This document shows, piece after piece, positions 56,801 to 64,000 of a stretch of DNA of 64,000 nt. Under the pieces are notes generated by a model that worked only from the letters and a program-made list of their open reading frames with translations, was not told the origin of the DNA and ran no database searches. This stretch comes from Austropuccinia psidii (Eukaryota > Basidiomycota > Pucciniomycetes > Pucciniales > Sphaerophragmiaceae). The position numbers and the translations under genes are program-made. Each line of letters opens with the position of its first letter. Position 1 is the first letter of the stretch. The DNA is taken from assembly GCA_023105745.1 (NCBI GenBank), contig JALGQZ010000009.1, positions 30,358,107 to 30,422,106 on the forward strand, in the 5' to 3' direction.

Positions 56801-59800
56801 AATGATAAGGGGCACGATCCTTTTATCTCAAATCAGGGTGGAGAGTGGCAGGTAGCTTCTTGCCGTACTGGTATAGTGAAATTTTTTACCTAGGTCATTA
56901 TATTTTAGCTTAACACAACCAAAAAATACCTATATTGTTTCCCAGGTGTGGTTTTTGAACCACATCTAAACCTTGCCTATCCATATAAGGTGAAAGCTTT
57001 TACCAGTGGAAGTTTCAGATAATTTTTACAAATAAGGATGCATAAAATCATGTAAACACAAAGTTGGTGGATTAATATTGGTCAATAATGAGTAATCAAA
57101 GTATAAACGCCATTTGTATTTTTTACCCCTCATAGCTCAATTATAGGAGAGAGTATCCCACTTTCCCGCCCTGTGCAAGCAGGTGTGGGAATTTATTATC
57201 TAATTTATGAGTAATCAATAAGTAAATAGTACTATGAAAGCTTTAAGTCTCATAATCAAATTAATTGGGGTAGTATCCCACAACACTTGTTTGTGTGAGA
57301 TTATAGCTTTGTCATTTTTCTATATACAGGGTCAAAAAATGGATCAGATTGTATCCACCATTGCACCCTATAATATTTTTACACTTTTGACCCACCGCAA
57401 TTCAAGTATTTCAAAGTTAGAAAGGCTTGAATTATTCTTTACTTTTTGGAAGAATTGTATTTCTTTTGATTTAAGAGAAAGACTCTAGTACCTTTTGATA
57501 TGTTTATAATACAGATAAAAGGGCTATAATTTTGTATATCCCTAAATTAGCCCTTTGAGAAGTTATGCCACTTTATAGGCCTCTAATAAAAGCTTTAAGG
57601 ATATATGATAGTTGAAAAAATAGTATAGTTCTAACTGGTTGTTCAAATGGTAATTGTATGGTAGCTTTTTACCCAGTGGTGCTAAATTCATTGAAATGGT
57701 ACCATTGAATAGCCCTCTTTGAGAGATTTGACTAAATACTCTATTTTCTTGTATACCAGTTCCATTATTTATCAATTGAGGAAGTAAGCAGAAAATACTT
57801 TGATAAAATTTTCTAGGACAAGGATAAGGTGGCCATTGTGATGTTTAATGAAAAATTCCAAGATTTAGGGTGTATATAGATGGAAAATTATGTGAAAGGT
57901 GGATATAATAGATAGTAATAAGAAGTTAAACATTAGATTTTTCACAGTTTCCTTACAGAATTCTGCACAGTTTTACTGTAATAAGGCTACATTTACAGAC
58001 CACCTAGTTACATAAAGTGCTATAGTATAGTCTATAGTAGTACAAATGGGATATTTTGTAATGGTAAACTAGGAGGTTTCAGGAAAAATTAGAATAAGAC
58101 TAGGGTTCAGGAGGAATCAAGAATAGTTAGTAATAATTGAGAATTTTTAGAAGCTCTGCAGAAATTAGGGGTCTCATCATGCCACAACACATAAACACAT
58201 AAATCTCAAATGAAGACATTTTATTTGTCAGAAATAATAGTCACTTCACATCATGTAAACACATAATATTGGAATGGTGAAGCCTGGTCAATAAGGGATA
58301 GACATATTTTCATGACATGTCACCTACACAAAAAAGGTGGATTAGAACTGAAAAGATTTTAGTCCCTTTTTCTGGACCCCCCTATTGAGGCCCAAAAAAC
58401 TATATATAGAGGTCCCCTTCCCCCCAAATCATCTTTTTCTCATAGAAAAGAAAGAGGCTGATCACATAAATGTAACTTCTTAATATTTTTTATGATTGAA
58501 ATCCTCTCCATTCATCTACATTATCCTAGTTTTTGTTATAAATATTTAGTAGCCAAGCTGATGGGTTAATTGAACCATATTAGTATCTGTTATCCTGTGT
58601 TATCATGAAAAAGCTATTTTATAAATCAAAGATATTATTTTTAGTCACTATTATTTATCATATCATTATTTAGTTTATTATAAATATTGGAAATACCTCA
58701 AGGTATTACTACCATCAGTAAAGCAAATAAAAAGTATTTTCACCAGCTTTACATATTTATTTCATTGTGTTTAGGCTTACTAAACTATTGTTTCTAGATG
58801 AAAAAAGTCTGATAGACTTTTTGCATGAAATTTATGAAATATCCACCATCAATAGAATAAATTGATTGTGAACTCAAGATGATATAATTCAAAATTATCA
58901 GGAAGGGTAGTTAAAATTAATCTGAAACACAATAAAAGAAAGGGCTGCAACCTTGAAAAGCAATTCAAAAGTTATTTCTTGTAATTTCCTGTTCCAGGTA
59001 CTTCCTCATTATTTCCACACAGGAGGAATTCCAGAAACATGATTGGTCTGTGATCCAAGCTCAAAATTCTAGATAAGAATTAAATATTAAGTTTTATTCT
59101 CAACAAGATTTTACAGCCTTAATAGCCTGGTTAATTCTTATTTTTGGTAATAAGAATGATGTTTTCTGGAAGGGCAAGGTTTTCCCTTCCAGATGGTCAC
59201 ATGTACAGGCTCACTTTTTTGAGTCCTGCTTTTTGTTTTTGGTGCCTCATTTTACTTTTATTTTACTTATTCATGGTTAAAGGTGTATATTAAGCTCCTT
59301 TCTTGTGTACCATGTCTATAGTACCTGTAGGTATCATACCTGTGCTCTACCTTGGGTCACAGGCCGACCGCACTTAAGTTCCTAAATAATTGTTTTAAAT
59401 CTAAATGTACTCTTAAATTCTTTACTCAAAAACCTTCAAGCCTTCGATTATATCTGTTTTAAAAGTTTTTAGATCCTTTTTCCATTATTTTATTTATTTT
59501 TGGACCTATATATATCAAATATTATCAATTTTGTAAATAATTAAGTTTATAAAATCTTTTTATACTTCAGCTCTAAAAATTCCTCTATCAAATAATTTCT
59601 TTTTATATTATTCTTTTATAATAATATCTTTCAATGATTTTTAGTTCATAAATCCTTTGTTGTTACATTAAAACTCTGTTTTTCGTGATGTTAACTTTGT
59701 TAGAGCTATCTTCGCCTTACATATTTTTGGTAACATATGTTGGTGATAGAATAGTGGTTTTACAAATTTTTTAAAGAATTTTCTTTTTTATTAAGTATAA

Positions 59801-62800
59801 GTTATTATATCTTATTATAGATAGTTTTATAATTCAAAATTTTAAGTAATTTAAATTTTGAATCTTTGATTTATAATAAAACTTTCTCTTTTACTATTGA
59901 CTTTCGAGGACAGTCATATTACTTTAGTTCAATCTGACTATCTGTTCAATGGACAGAACTTATACTGATTCTAAGTCACTGCTTGAATATTTTTTATTAT
60001 ATTCACCTTCTTCCTAAGTCACTCCTTTAATATTTGTATTTATAGTAATCTTTTTTCTATAAAACAATTTTACCTTTTTAATGAAGTAGCCTTTCTTCTA
60101 TAACAACATTAAATATTTTTTTATAAATTCTTTTACTACAACAACACTCTTTCTTATCAAAAGTTAAGTATTTTGTTTTTTATTTATTTTGATATTTTGA
60201 TTACAGAGTATATAGTGGATCACTCTGCTTTCTAATGTTACCTCATAGTTCTCAAAAATTCATTTTTTACAAATAAATTAATAACATTTTTTTATTATTA
60301 AATCTCTCAAATGGAAGTAATGAAAACTTACTTTTGCTACGTTTTTGTAAGCTTGTTGAACCAAATAAATTCACATTTTTTTCAATTAGTAAAATCCCAA
60401 TTAATCAATATTTATAGTATTCCTCTTCCTATTATATTTAAATTCCTGTTAATCAGACTGAGAACTTCACAAGAGACTCCAGGCTAACCTAAGATGTCTG
60501 TGAAAACTATCATGTAATTTTTTATGGGATTTCTTCAGTGTAAATTTGGAAAAAAATCAATTCATGATGAAGTAGTCGTAAAAATAAAGGTATTTTAAAA
60601 TATAAAGTCTCCAAATGAGAGATATTAACTTTATACCATATCAATTGAGCTTCATTAAATAAAAATGTAGATAAAAGGTCAAATTCAGGTTTTGGCTTAG
60701 TAAATACTCAGTCAAAGCTAAAATACTATAGTGTGGTCGATTATTATCCAATATGACCAAAGACTTGACGTTATTACAAAAGAAAATTCCCTTTTGAATT
60801 ATTTGTCTTTTTTAAATTTATCTCGACATTAATTATATTAATCAATTTTTTGAAGTTGATTGTCCCATTAATTGTATGTGGATTTAATTCTTCTTCTATA
60901 TCTTAATTCACTAAATTACAAATAAGCTATTTGTTAATTAAATAAAGAAGCTTAAAATTTTTATTCAATTTTATTAGCTACTTCAGATAGAAAGATAAAA
61001 AATTATAAAGTATTCAAAGAAAATCATTAAAGCTTTGAAGTATATGGTGCTTCATATTCTACCACTAATTAAGGAATTTTTGATAGGATATCCTTGAAAA
61101 AATAAGGGTTTCACTTTGTGGAGTTTCTAATATTATTTTATTAAGATAATTTTTAAGCTTCTGTCAAAGAAATAATAACATGAGATATTTCAAATGAATT
61201 TTAACCGCATTTGAAAAATCTGTTACGATTATTTGTAGCTGAAATCTTGGGTTTTGATCCTCACAGAGGTGGTAAGAGCTCCAAACATTCTTAACATTTA
61301 CTTTGAAAAATCTATAATATTATATCTATCGTCTTATTGTATTGAGCTCTTGTAATTATGAGACTTATTTTTCTTCAGCTGAATCATGTGCTTTAAGGTT
61401 CACTTGAATTGGAATATCATTAATCTTATCAAGGAAACTGTGTCTGGAATTGACAATAAGGTCATTTTATGATCTTCTCCATTAATGAGAAGCATATTCC
61501 ACATTCCTTTTCTTCAAAAAAGACCTTAACACTCAAGACAGATATTTTTCTTTGAGTGTATTTATTTCTGTGTTTTTACAGCCAACTGTTTTGAAATTAT
61601 TTCCCCATGTTTTTAATTGAACAAGTTTGGGTTTATGAATATATTTTATTTATTTGAAAATTATATTGATTAATTCATTTGATTAAATAAGTACAAAATT
61701 TATATTTCTATTTCTTAAGAAAAAGATAGTTGTAGAATTGAAAAGCTAATCAATTATGAACTTTTTTATAAGGAATTATCAGGTTTTTTCTGTTTCCTTT
61801 GAGCTTAGAAAACTTAAGATATATTAAAAAACTCTCTATTAAAGTCTTCATAAGGTCAATGAAGCTATGAAATTATTTCAAAATACAAGATTTTCCACTT
61901 CCAATATTTTATTTATAAGCTAATAAATACTGATCTGAGTTTACTAATTGGCTCTTCTATAGGTGATTGGTCTCAAAAAAAGAAAGGCAGAAATTTTATA
62001 ATTGAAATTTCCATATGGTAAATCTTTTCTTGAACTTGATTGATAACTATTTTTTTTGGTTGCACTACATCATTGGAGAACAAATCTCTCAAATTCAGTT
62101 ATTCCTTTCTCAAAAAACAGGAAGGAAGAAATTTCAGTTGTACTCAGTGCAAGAATTTAATTATAAAATAACTCTTGACCCCAATTGAAGTAAGAATTAT
62201 TCCTCTTTCTTCAATTGAATCTCTGCTTTCTTCATGAGAGTTTTTTTTTCACTTCATCAACCATAGATTTTTTAACCTATCTTTTTGTAAGAAAGTGTTC
62301 TTATAAAGAAAAAAGTTTTTTCTTTATTTCATTTTGAAATTTTGTGTATTTAATTACTTAATTACTTATATCATTTAAAAAATTTATCTCAATAATTATC
62401 ACACACAGAAACTTATCAAAGAACCAAATTTCAACCTCTAGGCACAATACATGACATGCACAAAAATAAAATAAAATCCCTTTGGAAATGGAACTTTTAT
62501 CCTATCAATCTTGTATTCAATTCAGGAAATCATACTAATTTTACTGGATCAATTATTTACTCTTTCATTTTGGATGAAATCTCTTATTCTTTTTTGAAAA
62601 AATTCTTTAAATAAACTCCATTTCCTGTAAGAGGACTAGATATCATCTGGAACTGGAAATCAAAATAAATATTTTGCAATTGATTCTCTCTTGAGATAGA
62701 AAAAACAAAACAGAAATAATCTTAAAATAAATAACAATATATTTAAATAAATTTTTATTATTATTTATTCATTTCATTTTCAAGATCATATGTTTATGGC

Positions 62801-63496
62801 TCTGGTTTTCTATATTTCCAAAAATCAATATATTCACATTGTATTTCACTTTAGGTGATTTAGATTTATTTTAATAGTTTAAATATATCAATAATGAAGC
62901 TGTATTCAATTTTTTTTCTTGGGAGATATCATTTTCAAAAGAAAAAATGATAACTGCCAATTTTAAAAATGTAAAGTAATAATTAAAGGGAAGTATAAAA
63001 CCCTAAAATTTCTTTTTTACGGAAATGAACCTATTATCTTTCCAGCTTGTTTTTTTTTTGGCTCTTAAATTTGAATTAATTTTTCTTAGATTCCTTAATT
63101 CTAAATAAATTAAATTAAATTCTTAACAAAGTTTAAAATTTTCAAATTAAAATTTTTTTTAATCTTAATTTTCTTTTTAAAAAAAAAAAAAAAGAAAAAA
63201 AATTAATTTAAATCATAAAAAATATATAAGTATTTTTTTAATTTAATAAAATAAAATTAACTTTAATTTCAAAATTTGATATTTTTCTTAAATTAAATTC
63301 TAAATAATATTTTCAATTTTTTCTTTTGTTTTTTTTTATGTTATGAAATATTTGTAAAATGATTAATTTAATCTTTTCATTATTTGAGAAATAAAAAAAA
63401 AAAAAAACCAAGTTTGATTCAATAAAAACAAATTTAATAAATATCTTTTAATTTCATTGTTTTATAAAAAATTTTACTTTAATTTGATTATTATTA
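53829..63496. other. Gene-free AT-rich stretch
   Basis: Almost 10 kb without a defensible gene; the longest frames (64-84 codons, for example 57234-57488) show no domain. Notable points are ACACCTG / CAGGTGT at about 55488-55505, an inverted TCCCAC / GTGGGA at 57156-57190, a TATA-like CTATATATAGAGGTCCCC near 58412, and CGCCTTACA near 59721 followed by TTTTTGGTAACA, which could be an LTR end with a primer site. Long homopolymer A and T runs fill 62900-63480. Confidence 0.45.
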
Positions 63497-64000
63497 GGGT
63501 TTTGGTAAACAAACATAAGCTTTTAGTAAAAAAAAAAAAAAAAGTAAGCCCTTGAATTTTTTTTACCAATTTATGGCCAAAAACATATAAGTGACCTATT
63601 TTTTTTGAAAAAAATTCCTCAGGCTTAGTTTTGGGACATTTTTATAATTTTTTTTTCAATATTTTGTCCAACATGGGAGGTGAATATCCCCAATTTTTTT
63701 TTTCAAAATTTCTCTTTTTGGGCCAATTTGGGAAAATGGCCTATTCTTTTAAAAAAAATTCATTGAAAATTTTCCCACTTATGAATTTCCATCATTCTTT
63801 TTAACAAAAACGGAAGAATCTCAAGAATAAAAAATTAGAAGTTCAAAATTTTGGGATTTTTTTTTCTGGAACAATTTTAGTCCCAAAAAGTCCTTTTTTT
63901 ATGCTTTTTTGTTCATGTTTGTAAGTAAATTGAAAATACCATTTATTACTTTAATGTAATTGAAAATGTAATTTATGTCATTAGTGGAAGTTAAAAATTC
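63497..64000 (+). mobile_element. Third copy of the MULE end, cut by the window edge
   Basis: Starts GGGTTTTGGTAAACAAACAT and follows the left part of 52658-53150 closely: ATTCCTCAGGCTTAG, CATGGGAGGTGAATATCCCC, TTTGGGAAAATGGCC, then TTGTTCATGTTTGTAA and TAATTTATG...AGTGGAAGTTAAAA at the end of the window. It matches the non-autonomous copy rather than the coding MULE in orientation and order; the rest is outside. Confidence 0.8.

Noticed and set aside
61230..61275. GGGTTTTGATCCTCAC, like a tRNA T-arm
   Set aside because: No matching acceptor stem or A-box at the right distance; not a tRNA or tRNA-derived repeat.
1..64000. CRISPR arrays, bacterial operons, ribosomal RNA genes
   Set aside because: No regularly spaced identical repeats with unique spacers, no ribosome-binding-site-led gene clusters and no rRNA-like conserved stretches were seen.

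Overview
The window is AT-rich eukaryotic DNA that consists almost entirely of transposable elements and their decayed remains. I see no bacterial signals, no rRNA or tRNA gene, no CRISPR array and no convincing cellular housekeeping gene. Introns of about 55-90 bp with GT-AG ends, a Tet-like 2OG-Fe(II) oxygenase of the basidiomycete type, and Gag-Pol proteins that I recognise as very close to those of rust fungi (Pucciniales, most like Austropuccinia psidii) point to a giant, repeat-packed rust genome. The organism call rests on my memory of these proteins, not on a search.

Layout. (1) 1-3548: the right-hand part of a PIF/Harbinger DNA transposon. A broken Harbinger transposase gene (minus strand) faces a broken Tet/JBP-like oxygenase gene (plus strand); a terminal inverted-repeat-like end with three adjacent hairpins lies at 3441-3548, and the left end is outside the window. 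(2) 3552-9600: no supportable gene. (3) 9601-22107: element A, a complete Ty3/Gypsy chromodomain-type LTR retrotransposon on the minus strand, with LTRs of about 1.95 kb, a 5-bp target duplication (ATCCA), a primer-binding-site candidate, a polypurine tract, and a gag-pro-pol region that was one long frame. It carries point stops, one frameshift and a solo LTR of its own family nested in gag in the opposite orientation. Its pol frame is still open for 987 codons. (4) 22108-25440: no supportable gene. (5) 25440-25872 and 38184-38900: two halves of a GC-richer sequence split by element B. (6) 25873-38183: element B, an older, heavily broken relative of A on the plus strand, with a solo LTR of a second LTR family (perfect AATTA duplication) between protease and reverse transcriptase. 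(7) 38900-43111: gene-free, largely purine-rich on the plus strand. (8) 43120-47234: a 4.1-kb Mutator-like element (MULE) with a broken transposase followed by an OTU-type cysteine protease domain. (9) 52658-53820: a 1.16-kb non-autonomous relative of that MULE with a perfect 8-bp target duplication; a third copy starts at 63497 and runs off the right edge. (10) 47240-52650 and 53829-63496: no supportable gene, only a truncated LTR of the second family, hairpins and faint old repeats.

How it fits together: the order of events can be read from the nesting. Element B entered a GC-richer locus and was then hit by a second-family LTR element, now reduced to a solo LTR. Element A entered separately and was then hit by a sister element, also reduced to a solo LTR. 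MULE, Harbinger and Ty3/Gypsy lineages are all present as broken protein-coding copies, so any present mobility would need proteins from elsewhere in the genome. The most interesting items are the Tet/JBP-like gene sitting inside one end of a Harbinger element, the OTU protease domain joined to a MULE transposase, the fourfold 18-bp motif arrays at both ends of the small MULE, and a second, overlapping protein frame inside gag.
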